From Psilocybe azurescens (Eukaryota > Basidiomycota > Agaricomycetes > Agaricales > Agrocybaceae), in NCBI GenBank assembly GCA_023853785.1, contig JAJIRX010000718.1, positions 62,001-126,000 of the forward strand: a stretch of 64,000 nucleotides of DNA. The letters are read 5' to 3'. The stretch's first letter is position 1. Each line of letters begins with the position of its first letter. This document shows, in pieces, positions 38,112 through 50,345 of this stretch. The position numbers and the translations under genes are program-made. Below the pieces are notes generated by a model, which had not been told where the DNA came from, did no database searches, and saw nothing but the letters and a program-made list of their open reading frames with translations.

Positions 38112-41100
38112 AGGATGACACCTTGCAAAAACGGGATGAGATAGTTCCACATTAGGTTTGAAGGGGGACATGGGACAATGGCTCTAACTTTGATTTTCTT
38201 TTCCACTTTCTTTTCTAATGCCTTGCTGCGGCGAGAGGGGGAAACCCGGAATCGGGCTTCTACTGACATATGTAGGGTAGTAGAGATATATGCAGCTGTA
38301 AATGGATGAATTTAGCGTTCTATCGCAATAGAAGGACCTCCGAGGACCGAGATTAGTCGATCAACTGATCATCTTGGGGTGGGCGCATTACCTGGTCACC
38401 AGACACATACAGCACCCTGAGCATAACCTGAACTGACAGGTCCATTCTCAAGGCGCCTCAAAAGCCTACAATCACAGCCATTACAGCTATCCATCTTTAG
38501 CGGGTTACTAAACGCCCAAGAAGGATTTTATTTTCACATACTCAATGGTTTCCTAGTACAACGCAGACTAACTATATGCCACGTTAACAAGAATGATTTG
38601 TGATTGTCAGAACACTCGTCTTCGTCTTTAGATCCAGGGTTGACTAAATTGCACACTACTACCATCCACCAAGCTCATTTCATGATACGAACAAGCGAGA
38701 ACAAGCCGTTGTGATGGTGCATTAATGTACATAAGGATGCGAATCAATGTAATCATGATAATCGGATAGAATGCGTATACGTTACGCAGCACACCATTGA
38801 CACAAGCATTTGACAGCGCCGTGCTTGCCGTCGCCGGAGGAATATCAGAGGATATCAGAACCTTTCATTGATCAGCATGACATTGTATATATGTATCGTT
38901 GAAATCGGCTCTAAATGAAGTCAAACGACCTAAAATCAGAAGTGAGGACCCTGCAAATGCCAAAGAGTCCATCGGCAACCATGATCAAACAGCTTTTAAA
39001 ACCCCCGATAATTTAGATACCAAGATAGTCAACGTGGCCTGTCAGAATTTATGGATATCTTCTTGAGGAAATGTCCTGGAATGTCTCGTTACGCCCTTTT
39101 TTCCTCGCCCGGTGGACTTATTGAAATTATCGAACTCCGCAACTTCGGAAGAACGACCAATTCATCGCACATCTGCGGACCTGGTCGGTCGGAGGTGGTC
39201 GGGCAACGATCCTGAGCAAACCCTACATCATCACGCCAACAAGAAGGCTACTTCTCGCTCGTGAAAAAAATAAATATAACATACTTACTTAAGTGCGGCC
39301 CAGAAGGAGATTCTTGTCGACTTAAATATAAACTTCCCTTGACCCCAAAGAGTCAAAAGAATGGATGTCAGAATCCACGACGACTGGCTCGCGGGTAATT
39401 ATGGTATATCCGATGAGGTCTTTGGCTAGAGTAAGCAGAGTACATCGGGAGCATACCAGGTATACATAGCAGTGTAAACATTCATGAATGTGTAAGATCA
39501 ATGAGGAACACCAGGAGTTGAATGTTAAATTAGATTTGCCCTTAGCAACCTTATACGGGTTCATATGAGCTGTGTTCCTGTCTTATTTTTTACCGGGGTG
39601 GGTAATGAAGGGATCAGTTAGGATGCTCAGAAACCCAGTCATCCGTGGGATCAAGAGATGATGATTTAAGGCGTCCGTAATTGGTAAGCTTTACAACATA
39701 CCAGACGTTCAATTCGAGCATGACAACAGATGACAACACACGACCGGTAGCTCACCAATCGTATGGGTCTTTATGTAGGCCGCAATCGCCAACCAACTCA
39801 GATCTGCCCTAAATAAACAAGATCAAGGCCCTAAAATTAACATGATCTTCGCCCATTCTGGAAAAAAAGCGGTGAACATATTGTTGTCACAATGTTACTG
39901 TGATAACAAGGTCCAAATACGCACACCCGAGTCCCGAGCGGCGAAAAGAAGCGAGAAGTTGGAGAACCATCATCATCAAAGAAAACAAATCGTCAATCGG
40001 CTGGAAATAGACTCCTGAACTCCGCAGTCAGTCAGTCAGACCAAGCGGCTAAATTGAGAAATGACGGTTTGGCCGGAATCAACCGGAGTAGACCTGTACT
40101 TAAAGTAGCACTGTACAAGACATAAATGAAGAGCACGGGTAAGGACCTCACCCACACCCATCTCGGAGGGCCGCATCCTGTCAATCACACCAAATTCAAA
40201 ACGGCTATAACGAACCCAACGGCCGGGTTGATGTCGATGACAAATGGGTCCACGGCGATTTCCTGGTGGCTATCTAGCGATTCCATAATAAGTACTGCGA
40301 GAAAGCGGACACCATGCGTCGATGCGAATATTGCCTGGGTTATATTTAGCTTCGCTGTGTACTGAAGGCAGGGGAGACTGAGTCTGGGGAAAACTTGGGT
40401 ATGTATAGGTTAGGGGAAGTTTTCGGAATTCCTCTTGGAAAGTCCCGAACTTACCAGGGAAGGAAGGTATAGATACCGGGGATTAATTGCTTCGTTCCTT
40501 AGTCCTATCACTGGACATGTCTGTCTGTAACTCAGGGTTCAAGCTGGTTCAAATAGTAACTGTAACTGTAAGCACATACGAGCACATAAATAACAGGGGC
40601 GTGCTGTCATTACCAATTGACTCTTTCCCTCTTCCACGGACAGGGTGGAAACGGGTGGAAAGGTTGAGATATATGGGCGACATGCACCGGGTCCTAAAGG
40701 GTCTCGGATAGGGAGATCACTTTCTCCATGATGTATGATAGGTTCGGGTTTGTGGATGTGCTTTAGAGTTGATATTGATATCGTGACTTTTGAAGGACTC
40801 GAAGCAGAAGCACTTACTTGCTAACCGTTAGCGGACTCGAGCGTGCAGGGGATAGTTTTGATTTAAATAAATAGTATTAGTGGACGCGTCAGAATTATCG
40901 TGTGCGGTATAGGCGTTATCATAATAGTGTAATAGTTAGGGGTATGTTTAGTCTGTCGTGGTTGCGTCGTGGACCCTGAAGATAGGTTTAGAGGACTTAA
41001 AGAAATCGGTGTTGAATGATTTGAGTGCTCAGCCGTTTTGAGAAGTATATTCATCCGACGAGAACGAAGATGCATGTACCAGCACAGAGATCACAGGCCC

Positions 41101-42914
41101 GTCCGTTCATTTCATTCAATGAGCGGTTGGCGCAATTGTGCGAATGTCCTCGGGTGGTGCTGTCCAGACCTGTTCAGGTAGTGTATTTTAGGGCTGCTTG
41201 GGCTTAGGTAGGGACATAGTATTAGAGTAGGATTCCGAAAACCCGGGGGTTGGATACAAGCTACTGCTTTGGGAACGGCATTGAACGGCAATAAGTAATG
41301 AATGAGACAGGGCAATACTTGACGTCGACTCAAGCGTGTTATGTTAGTCGGGTGGTGTCGGCGTGTGGGGATCTGAGTTGAGTGGAGGGGAAGATTTAAT
41401 TTTGCATGGGTATTTGTGTCGTCACGCGTCGTTCTTTTGATATTGGAGGAGTGGCGCGTATGCATGTATGTATAGGATTCCGGAAGAGAGAAAAAGGCTA
41501 ATGCCACACGCCCCAGGAGGGGGATAGGGGGCCCGCAGTACGTGGGACTTGGGCGTTTGTTTTGGCTTACCTTGATGAGCTAAGTTTGCGGCTGAGGTTT
41601 GGGGGTCTTTGCCAGGCTAGGAGTGGTACCATGCTATCGAAATAGCAAGTGAATAGGAAAAGAAGGTAGGCAAGCCGGTTGGGAATTTGGAAACCGTTGA
41701 TCAACGTGAGTGCCCTGAGACCCCAGACTAAATTGACTGCGAATTGAATTGAAAGTGGCGGTTTGGATAAGTAATTATGTATGACATGGGCGAGTTCCAA
41801 CTACATACATAGATGGGAAATCAGGATTGCTTTCGGATGCGCTATGGTGTGTGTGGATTTTGGATCCCTGGTCGTCTGGACGTTCGTCGTTGGGAATTCG
41901 AGTATAGAAGGGGAGATTTTGATTTATTTGTAGAAAGTCCTTGAAGAGAAGAATGACACTGTTGCGCCGATTGGCCAGGGTAACCAAAAATGGGATCAAA
42001 CACTTTTCGGGGGGCTGTGTTTATATTTTTGGGCCTTGTTAGCCTTGTTCTCTGTCTCTATGTATTGACCAATGCCCAGCCAGCGGTAGGTTGCCTGAGA
42101 AAGTCCGAGAAAGAGAGCCAGAATCGAGTCCAAGAGGACAGAGGGTGCCGCAATCGCGATTGCGAGCGAACGAGCGGCGAGAAGCGGAGAGGCTCTTTTG
42201 TGGGATATCATTAGAACATCGTAAATAAGCATCCCTTCGTGGGTATAAGTATGTGCAGGATACAGGATATCAGATGGAGGTGGCACCGCAAGTGGTTTGT
42301 TTGAATCAATCAGAGAACGCGTGAACGAGAAAGAGTAGGCCATTGTAAGCCATTGGCAGAGTAACGCCAGGGTCATGAATCGTAATAGCGAGAAGGATCG
42401 TCTAATACTGAGTCCGGAAATACCAGAGCAACTTGAGTCGCCAGGGTTTGGGACTATAGGGACTTGCATTCAATTTATTATTAGTAGTTGTTGTGATGAA
42501 GATGGTGGCGTAGACGAGGGAACATCGAACACGACGGACGTTGTTTGCAAGATAGATGATCACCGGTAAAAATGGATGAGACAAGTGTGGTTTCCGGGTG
42601 GCGCAACTCGGTACAAGCAGTTGCCAGGAAGAGATTTTAAGCAAGAGCTGCTGTGAACAGCGAATTTGATTCCCTATTTTACCAGTCGATTTTTGATGTG
42701 CTGACAAATAAAACCGCTGTTCCTGAGTAGCCTTGGCAAGGTCGCGAAGCGCGACAAGCCCTTTGGTTTTTGCCATTTGGACTTGCGTTTTCACGTTGAC
42801 TTGTTTTGCATCGCATCGCAGCGCTCGACTCTCTTCGTGGTCGTAGATTTACCTTCGTGCTTAAATTCACTGTCTTTTTTATTTTCCATTATACTTCGAT
42901 TTCTTTGATGTGCC
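38112..42914. other. 4.8-kb stretch without a recognisable gene
   Basis: No ORF here resembles a protein family. The longest minus-strand frames are 41112-41507 and 41996-42469; the second has an ATG and hydrophobic segments (157 residues) but no recognised domain. I see no tRNA, rRNA or transposase, no long terminal repeats, and only a short CAGT run near 40,024-40,040. The right end must hold the ERF4 promoter. A long non-coding transcript or an old, decayed element is possible. Confidence 0.5.
41996..42469 (-). CDS. Hypothetical ORF with hydrophobic segments
   Basis: An ATG-started frame of 157 residues, with LLRFMTLALLCQWLTMAYSF and a second hydrophobic stretch near RSLAIAIAAPSVLLDSILAL. 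It lies about 450 bp upstream of ERF4 on the opposite strand. I recognise no family and other frames overlap it, so chance is likely. Confidence 0.12.
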   Translation of the reverse strand: MQVPIVPNPGDSSCSGISGLSIRRSFSLLRFMTLALLCQWLTMAYSFSFTRSLIDSNKPLAVPPPSDILYPAHTYTHEGMLIYDVLMISHKRASPLLAARSLAIAIAAPSVLLDSILALFLGLSQATYRWLGIGQYIETENKANKAQKYKHSPPKSV

Positions 42915-44974
42915 ATGATACCAGAAGCCATGCTAGCTAATAGATCGCCTTTCAGTTTGCCAAATCCAGATCCAAATATGAATATGAATATGATGGCTGA
43001 TGGGCATCGTGACACCGGGGACACTACTGCCACTGGGTCTTTAGCTGCTGCTTCAAACTCAATTACGACTACGACTCCGACTCCGACTTCGCCAAAGGAC
43101 AACTTGCAGTCCCTGCCACCGTTCTCGGAGTCGACGACGACGACAGCTGCACCTCCCGCACGCGGAAACCCACTCGTTACAGAGCCAGAGGCCTCACACG
43201 ACTCTGGCTCGGCTCGGCTTGTTTTGGATTCTGCTCCGTCGTCCGTCGCTGTTATTGTTAAGGACACCTTGAACACTGAAAGTGGTAATTGCGATTCCGA
43301 AGAGAAGGCTCTGGAAGATATGGAGGGCATGTCGATGCAGGATCTGAAGACGCATACGGCGTTGCATGCGGGTGCTAGCACGGGGAGCGGGGGAGAGGTG
43401 GAGGCAGGGGTGGAAAATCGTGAAGTGGCGCAGGGGGAGAGGATGTGGATGTGGGCTCGACGACTCTGGCTGAGCGGACGTTAGTGGAGAGCACTGAGGA
43501 GGAGCCGAGAACGACGCGGACACATGTGAAAGGCCTGTCGTCGAGCAGCCTCTCGCTGCCGCCGCCAACTGCTGGGCTGGGTTCAGGTCCGCGCACACAT
43601 GCCCATGCCCCGACACAGTCGGTGGATAGCAGCAGGAGGTACCGCCATTGGGAGGCGGAGGTAGGGGGCTCGGCGGCGGGACACAGTCACAGTTATAGTG
43701 AGGAGCAGCCAAGGACGGCTACGACTCTTGTTACGTGGGACCCGCTCAAGGGCACGGACGACGGGCATGCGGATGGGGAGGCGGAGGGGCCTGGGAGGAA
43801 GGTGCGGAGGGACGGAACGCAGGACGATACAGTGGTTGTGGAGGACGATGGGCAGGACGTCGTGGATTCGAAAGGGAAGCTTTTGTTCCCGGATGATGAT
43901 GAGGAGGAGGAGCCTGGCGCGCATGGATTCCCGCCTGGGTCTGTCGGTGCACCTATATCTGCGGTTGCGCGGCGGGCGTCGCATCTGCGTCTGGATTTGA
44001 AGCCGGCGCCGGCGTCGCCATTGCCTTGGGAGCAAGTGGACCCTCCGCCGGATAATAACTCGAAATCTATCGCGGGGTATTATTCGCCTGTGTCGTCGCA
44101 GAAATTTAGGACGTTGCAGAATTCTGGGTTGGTCCTCTCTCTCTCTCTGTCAATTTATGGTATTGAATTAATTACTGACTGCTTGGTGCTTAGTGGCCCT
44201 CGACCCCTGATACCTAAATCCTCATATTATTTTGGCCCGCCAGCTCCTGACTCTGCATATGGTACGCCTCCGGTCGGACAGATTGGGGTGCATCATCCCC
44301 GAGAGATCTTTACGCGTGGAGAGAGATTATACCGGTGGGGAGCTCATCCAGTTTGCACCTATATACCCACTTGAGCTTGAAAGTCGGGTATGTCATTTCC
44401 TTTGCCTTTGCTTTTTCCTTCGGTAACTAAACTGCCTTTACGTTTGGGTGGGCAGATAACACCGACTCACTTTCTCGAGTCTATCAATGCGATCAACGAG
44501 CTGCTTATTTCGGCGCACAGTCTTCGACATTCTCTTGTGGATAACGCTCTGGCGATTTTCAGCTTGCAGATCTCGAAATTGTTCGTCCAGTCTCATTTTG
44601 AAAAGGCAAGTGCAGTTCTTCCTTGTCTTTTTCTCCGTTATCGGGGTATATTTCAATTTTTGTGGAGTACTAACGCGTAGCGTGGATTGGATTGGCTTAG
44701 GAAATGATAAGGCTTCGGGCTCTGATAGATGATTTGAATACCGAGTTGTATAACCCGGTTGGACTCAATATTTTGTGGCCGCAAAACGTGGCATTTCTAT
44801 ATGTACGTGGATCTTTTGGCAATTTGCAGTGATCGAGTCTGAGCATTTTGCTGATTGTGGGTTCCTTTTTGTCTCTTTTTTGTGTGAAATGTAGTTGGAG
44901 ATCGAATACTACGTCAGTGTTTCTTTCATTCTCCTCGTGACCCTTTCTTCATTGATATCTTTTTCGTACAGTGA
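42915..44974 (+). CDS. ERF4: Erf4/Shr5 (golgin A7 family) palmitoyltransferase subunit
   Basis: The ATG at 42915 begins MIPEAMLANRSPFSLPN. The first 1.2 kb encode a disordered Thr/Ser/Pro and acidic region. The conserved domain follows: YGTPPVGQIGVHHPREI, RVERDYTGGELIQFAPIYP, THFLESINAINELLISAHSL, and LYNPVGLNILWPQNVAFLY. The last coding exon is LEIEYY. Intron 44913-44971 then separates the final Tyr codon from the TGA at 44972-44974. Erf4 partners the DHHC enzyme Erf2 to palmitoylate Ras at the ER. Two frame slips are visible: one missing G at 43433-43437 and one extra T at 44309-44311; correcting them gives REILRVERDY. Confidence 0.9.
42977..42997. repeat. AATATG hexamer repeat in ERF4
   Basis: Tandem AATATG units encode a short Asn-Met repeat in the disordered N-terminal part of Erf4. 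Confidence 0.7.
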
Positions 44975-46126
44975 ATGCGTTGTGTCTGTTTTTGTGTTGT
45001 TTGGTATTTTCGTGCCGATGGACCGGGCAACGTTTTTGGGTGTCGAAGCATTGGGGAACCAGGGTCGGGGATTGTAGGAGATACAGACCCTTGTATGTGT
45101 TTGAGGAGATCCCGAGGACCTGATTGGGAAATATTGGGATCAATGATAGTGATTTGAATTCCCTCGGAGGAGAGAGAATGGAAGAGGCGCCCTTGGGAGG
45201 TATTATCTGATAAGTAATTGACTGCTCTGTTTGTATAATATTATGATGCGGAGCAAGAAGGACACCAAGGAAACGTATGTGATAGACAGGATAGAGACCG
45301 GTGACATGATGCTTGTCCGAAGGCACCCCAAGGATTCTTGAACGTCAACTGACTTGAGCAGGGGGAAGGAAGTCTAATAGTTGTTGAGTTGGCTGGCTGA
45401 CGGTTCGATTAATAGAGTGTTCTGTTTTTGAAACCGCGTATGTAGGCGGAGATAGCTCGGTGGGGAGTAAGGATGAAGCGCAGTCCTGCATTAACGCAGT
45501 GTCTCGTTTGTCGGCTCCTTGATCAGTGGTCGGACCCTTGTTCGTTGAGTCATTGTCAGAGGAGAGAGAAGAATTGTGGATGCAGACCGCCGATCAGTGG
45601 AGGAAGTGCAATGTGTTAGAGTGGGCCGTGAATGGCGGAGGGAGCCAAGACATAATCAAGCTGATGCGTTTGTATTATTAGCTGCGGTCATGGACGGGTA
45701 CCCTATATAACTGATAACTATTAACGGAAGCTGCGAGCCGGCGTGTAGAATATACATTTGGTCTGGTCTTTGGAGGGGGTAGCAGTGGTCAAAGGACAGT
45801 GAGTGGGCCATGAAGGAGGGGGAAAGTGGAAAGCAAATCGGGTATGAAGGTGTGGATTAAATGGATGGGCGGTACAGAGCATTGGCCGGGTTACTTAAGA
45901 GGGCAACGCGTCCTTCGGCTAGAATAGCAAAGTCGCATCACGTGACTAGTGTGATAAGTGCTTGGTAATATAATTGGTTTGTGATTGTTTCAGTGTTATT
46001 TACCCACTTGTTCTCGCCGCCAGTCTTTGCTCATCTATCGCCTCTCACTCTTGCTCATTTCCATTCCTCGCTCTCCTTCCTTCCCCGCTCCCACCTACTT
46101 ACTCCCCACCCGATCCAACCATTCCA
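44975..46126. other. ERF4 3' flank and AP-1 promoter
   Basis: No gene is seen. CACGTG lies at 45939-45944 and a C/T-rich leader at 46,010-46,125 precedes the AP-1 ATG. Confidence 0.5.
45939..45944. promoter_or_regulatory. CACGTG E-box upstream of AP-1 gene
   Basis: CACGTG sits about 185 bp upstream of the bZIP gene's ATG, directly followed by ACTAGTG. Motif match only. Confidence 0.35.
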
Positions 46127-48055
46127 ATGGACGCTTTCCCAGAAGTAACTCCCCTTTGGGATCTCTCTCAGAGTGTAGACATCAATCAGCTCCCCGACAG
46201 CGACTTTCTCGCCCTCCTCCAGAAACAGTTCCCAACAGACAACAATGGCTACAATTTCATGAACCCTTTCACAGACGGCATCAACCCTCAGAATATCACT
46301 CCCTACGAGCTGCCCAGTCTCACTCCGCCCTCTGAGGATAGCAGTCCCAGTCCCCCAATTCTAACCAGGACGGTGGAGGCAACGACGATCCCAGCGACTC
46401 GGTTCTCAAGCGAAAGGCAAGCGATGACGATTTCTCAGATGATGGTCCTACCCAGAAATCACAGCATACCTGTGAGTTGTGCGCAAATTGGCTATCTGTC
46501 TGCTTATTAATACACATTTCCTCGCAGCTGGCGACAGGAAATCGAGCTCTGGCAATCCCAGGCGTAAATCCACCGGCGGTAATGGCAACGTGAGTGCCTT
46601 GCACCATGCCACACATCGTGAAATGGTCTTAAATATTTGTATTATCATTCTCAGGGTAAAGATGAGGGTCGTCTCATGAAGCGCAAAGAGCAGAATCGTG
46701 CGGCACAGCGGGCGTTCAGAGAGAGGAAGGAAAAACATGTTAAAGATGTACGTCGTTCCGCTTCCTGGGAATATAGATTTTATCAATTCTTATCTTTTAA
46801 TTATTCCCAGCTCGAAGACAAGGTCGCGGATCTTGAGGCCAAGAACGAGCAGGCTCATAGCGAAAACGAGAATCTTAGAGACTTGCTGACCCGGCTCCAG
46901 ACAGAAAATGTAGCCCTCAAGCAGAGCTCCTTCACTTTCACTATGCCCAAGGCCGCAAGTACAAATGGAGACTCGTCAAGCACTCCACAAACTTCCTTTT
47001 CTTCTATTTCCTCACCTCAGTCTTCAGCATCCCCTTTAGCGTCATCGTCCAAGAACACAAATCCCATTGATTGGAGCTCTTTGACCACGTTTGATCCCTC
47101 TGTGCTCAACCTATTGGACGACAGTGTTCCACAACCGACGGCCACGGAAGGTGCGATGCAGATGGACTTCGGCTTCGGCGACAGCACTGGGCTTGCCTCT
47201 AACGCTCCTTACACCTCTATCGCAAGCAACCCCATGTTTATGTCTTTTGCATCCACTTTCGAAGCTGGCAACGACGCATCAAGCCCAACTCCGTCTACCT
47301 CTGGCGCATCAAATTTCAGTCAGATGAATTTTGATATGAATAACCTGTCCACATGGTCTACGCCTTCTAACTCCCAGGACACTATTCTCGATGATCTTTT
47401 CTCGGGGTATTTATCTTCAACAGGACAGATGGATATGTCTATGATTGCTCAGTCACCTGCTTCGTCGCTGAGTCCTGTCACTCATCATATCTCACCAGCG
47501 GTCACAAACAACAGCAACAATTTAAACAACGCCCGATTCGCCTGTAGCTTCATCGTCATCATCGGCGTCTTCACCGTCTGTTCTTGGGTCATCACTGGTA
47601 TTTACGACGCCGAGAGATTCGCCAGCGTCATCGACGTCGGAGTCAAACAGCCGCCATGGTGAGGATACGTGTCCACGGACGAGAAAAGAGCTTGAGAAGC
47701 GGATCGCAAGCGAGGGAGCGTCGCCGTTTGCTCCTCCTGTGAACGTGAGGAAGAGCTCGGATGCTGTCCTGGGAACTATGATTGCTTGCTCGGGATCGAG
47801 TTTCCCGACAACAGTCAAGAGCGATAAGAACATTGAGGTACTGAGTGCTTGGAGGAGTATAAGAGCGGATCCCAAGTTCAAGGTCGGATTATTATTGTTT
47901 TTTTGACTTTAATTGACTTATGATGTTTCTAGGATGCGGATATTAATGCTCTATGTACAGAGTTCACGAGCAAGGCTCGGTGTGATGGCACCAAGGTCGT
48001 GCTTGAACCACAAGGGGTGCATTCAATATTAGAAAACCTGTCGAAAAAGCAGTAG
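46127..48055 (+). CDS. AP-1-like bZIP factor (Yap1/Pap1 type)
   Basis: The ATG at 46127 starts MDAFPEVTPLWDLSQS. After an acidic region come the basic segment KRKEQNRAAQRAFRERKEKH and the leucine zipper KVADLEAKNEQAHSENENL, split by introns. A long Ser/Thr-rich middle follows. The C-terminus carries the PAP1 redox region: CPRTRKELEKRI, TMIACSGSSFP, INALCTEFTSKARCDG and the end SILENLSKKQ (stop 48053-48055). These cysteines match the C-terminal redox domain through which Yap1/Pap1 hide their export signal under peroxide. I see no N-terminal cysteine cluster. The frame slips at C5 46352-46356 (one missing C) and near 47,533. Likely role: oxidative-stress response in the nucleus. Confidence 0.9.
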
Positions 48056-50345
48056 CAACCTGTCATCCTGCTTTATTGCGGAAACGACACAGGTTTTTTT
48101 CTTCTTTTTCAGGACAGGTTCAGACTGGTGCTACATGGTGTTTTTTTTAAAAAAAGAACTTTTTTTCTCCGTTTGTCCACTTGAGATGGAGGGAGAAGGA
48201 GGGAGGTTTGGCCAATAAATACTGCCCTCGAGTTTTCTCTTCTCGCGTCGTCTCTGTGGATTGGGATTCCTCCCATAGGTCGGACCTGAACTGTTTTTCC
48301 CCGTGCGTTTTCGGCGATTGCGTCGCGACACTGTTAGAGCGGGGAGGGGGAGCAAGACGGATCGGACCATAGAGCTCTTCAATACCCACGGAGAAGAAGG
48401 AGGAAGAAGAGGAAGATGAAGGATGAGGGGAAGGGGTTGAATACCTGCTGTTTCATGCCTTTTGAAGGCGCGACAACTCTGAAGCAGCTCGTCCTGCTTT
48501 TCCATTTCGATTCTTTTTTCAAGGATCTCTCTTTCTTCCCTTTCCTTTCCTTTCTTTTCTGTTCTTTTTTTTTCTCTTGTTCAATATGATATCTCTTTTG
48601 TCGTTGTTGTTGCTATTGTTTGTTTTCCTTTCCTTATTTTTTTTTCTCTTCCTTTTGTTACGGTTTTCTTTTGTATCAACTACAATCTGCTTCGGTTCTC
48701 GAATTATCATATTATATATAACAAGATACTTTTTTCCCTTATCTTCGTTAGTTTTCTCTCTTCTCTCTCCATTTTTTCTTCCGCCTCGCTTCGTTTCGTT
48801 TCTTATCGAATCTTCACACCTGCGACGACATGAGCGCGTTGTCTGCAACTACTTTCTTTGGTGTCTGTACTATTTACATATAACAACAATACATAACGAA
48901 TCGGGTTGCTTGTATCGATATTTATTTATCCCCTCTCCACTCTGTTCTGGTCCTGGGTTCTGTCTGTCTGTCTGTCTCGAGTTCTCATGGTCCGAGGACA
49001 TCCTCCTGTCTGTCTCTAGCCTCAGGTTCAACAGCTGGTTGTCTCTCTGCCAGTCGTTGCTTGCTTCGGGATTCGGATACTCGCCGTGGTGTCGTGCTCG
49101 GAGCTTCTTTTTCACTCTATATGACATTTACATGTATGTAATGAATGATTAGGGTCGAGGCTTCGTCCGACGCGGAGTGGGATGGGAATTGGCCCTTTGG
49201 ATGGGAAGGCACGGTGATTCTGCCAGTGATTGGTTCTTGAACTTCTGAATCTGTGGGGCTTCTAATGGGCTTGCTATTGGCTGGATGCTGGGTTCTTTTT
49301 GCCCGCTCTCAGCTTGCTTTGTCTGCGCGTGTTGCGTGTTTCGTGTTTTCAATTTCTCTGTGTCTCCACCTGAGAAAGACAAAGACGGAAGTGGTTAGAA
49401 CTTCGTATTTGACTGGGATCATTGGAGGATGGTTTTCTCCTTCGAGGTGATTTTCCTTGGTTTCTTTTTCACCCTGCCCTTGTTGTGCCATTTCACTCTG
49501 TGCCTGATGGACTTGCTTGCTCGTACTGTGTCTTCTCTTCTCTGTTGAAGACGGAAATATGTTCCCCACCCCTATCAATTCTTGTGAAGAGTCCAAGCCA
49601 CTGATTGGTTAATTTCGGATAAGAAGATACACCTTGAGGCTACAGGCCAGGCGTCCCAAGGATCACTCTGTCCATGCTCATAAAGGCGTGAAGAATGTTG
49701 ATTTTGATATGTTGTTGGCATGGTTCATACTTCACCTTTCATCGTCCCAACTTCCCGGTCCCTGACAATGTACATGTAACGTTCTACCCAAAAAACCCAC
49801 AGGCTGGCAATCAGTGATATATGAATGAGCGTTCGTGCTAATTGGTGGACTTCTTGCTGACACTGTGGCGCGCTTGGAAGAATTGTTGTCCCAACGAACA
49901 CTCCGAGTCTCCTCCGTTCTGCCAATAAATAAATCTCTTAAGCATTTAGCAGCAACGGTGGAGCACGGTGGCCAGGCTGTCGACTTCGCAGCAGGGTTCC
50001 TTTGTGACCAACAAAACAAAGTTTTGATCATTCGTCGCTTGGTTTTATCGTACGTACAAGAGCAGCAAGAAAGGAAGAGAAGAGAAGAAAAGAGAAGAAA
50101 GAAAGGACAACCAAAAGGGGTTTTAAAAAAATACATATTCGAAGCAAGTTTACAGAGAAATTGTAAGGAAAGAAAGAAAGCATAAGATATACGATATTGG
50201 GTAGTAAGGAGGCTCGAACCCGGAAGTTAAAGAAAGAAGACGGCCTTCAAAGAGCAATGGCCGGGCAAAGGAGACAATTATATCGAATGAAGGTAAAGAA
50301 ACAGAAACCAGTAAAGAATCCTCCATAATTCACCGTGCCGAAAAC
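48056..50345. other. Convergent region, AP-1 / STH1
   Basis: About 2.3 kb with no recognisable gene. It has strong T-rich tracts (48,500-48,800), a TCTG microsatellite (48961-48976) and purine-rich A/G runs (50,060-50,180). ORFs on both strands (for example 48577-49152 and 49835-50185) are low-complexity translations of these tracts. Confidence 0.5.
48961..48976. repeat. TCTG tetranucleotide microsatellite
   Basis: Four tandem TCTG units lie in a T-rich 3' intergenic tract. Confidence 0.7.

Noticed and set aside
41112..41507. 131-residue minus-strand frame in the gene-free stretch
   Set aside because: His/Thr/Pro-rich with no domain, overlapping other equally open frames. Likely chance.
48577..49152. 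191-residue + strand frame rich in Leu, Phe and Ser
   Set aside because: It is a translation of T-rich and TCTG tracts. Low complexity explains the open frame.
50190..50235. GGGTTCGAGCC on the minus strand, tRNA T-arm-like
   Set aside because: The 5-bp T-stem does not pair, and no acceptor, D or anticodon arm can be drawn upstream.
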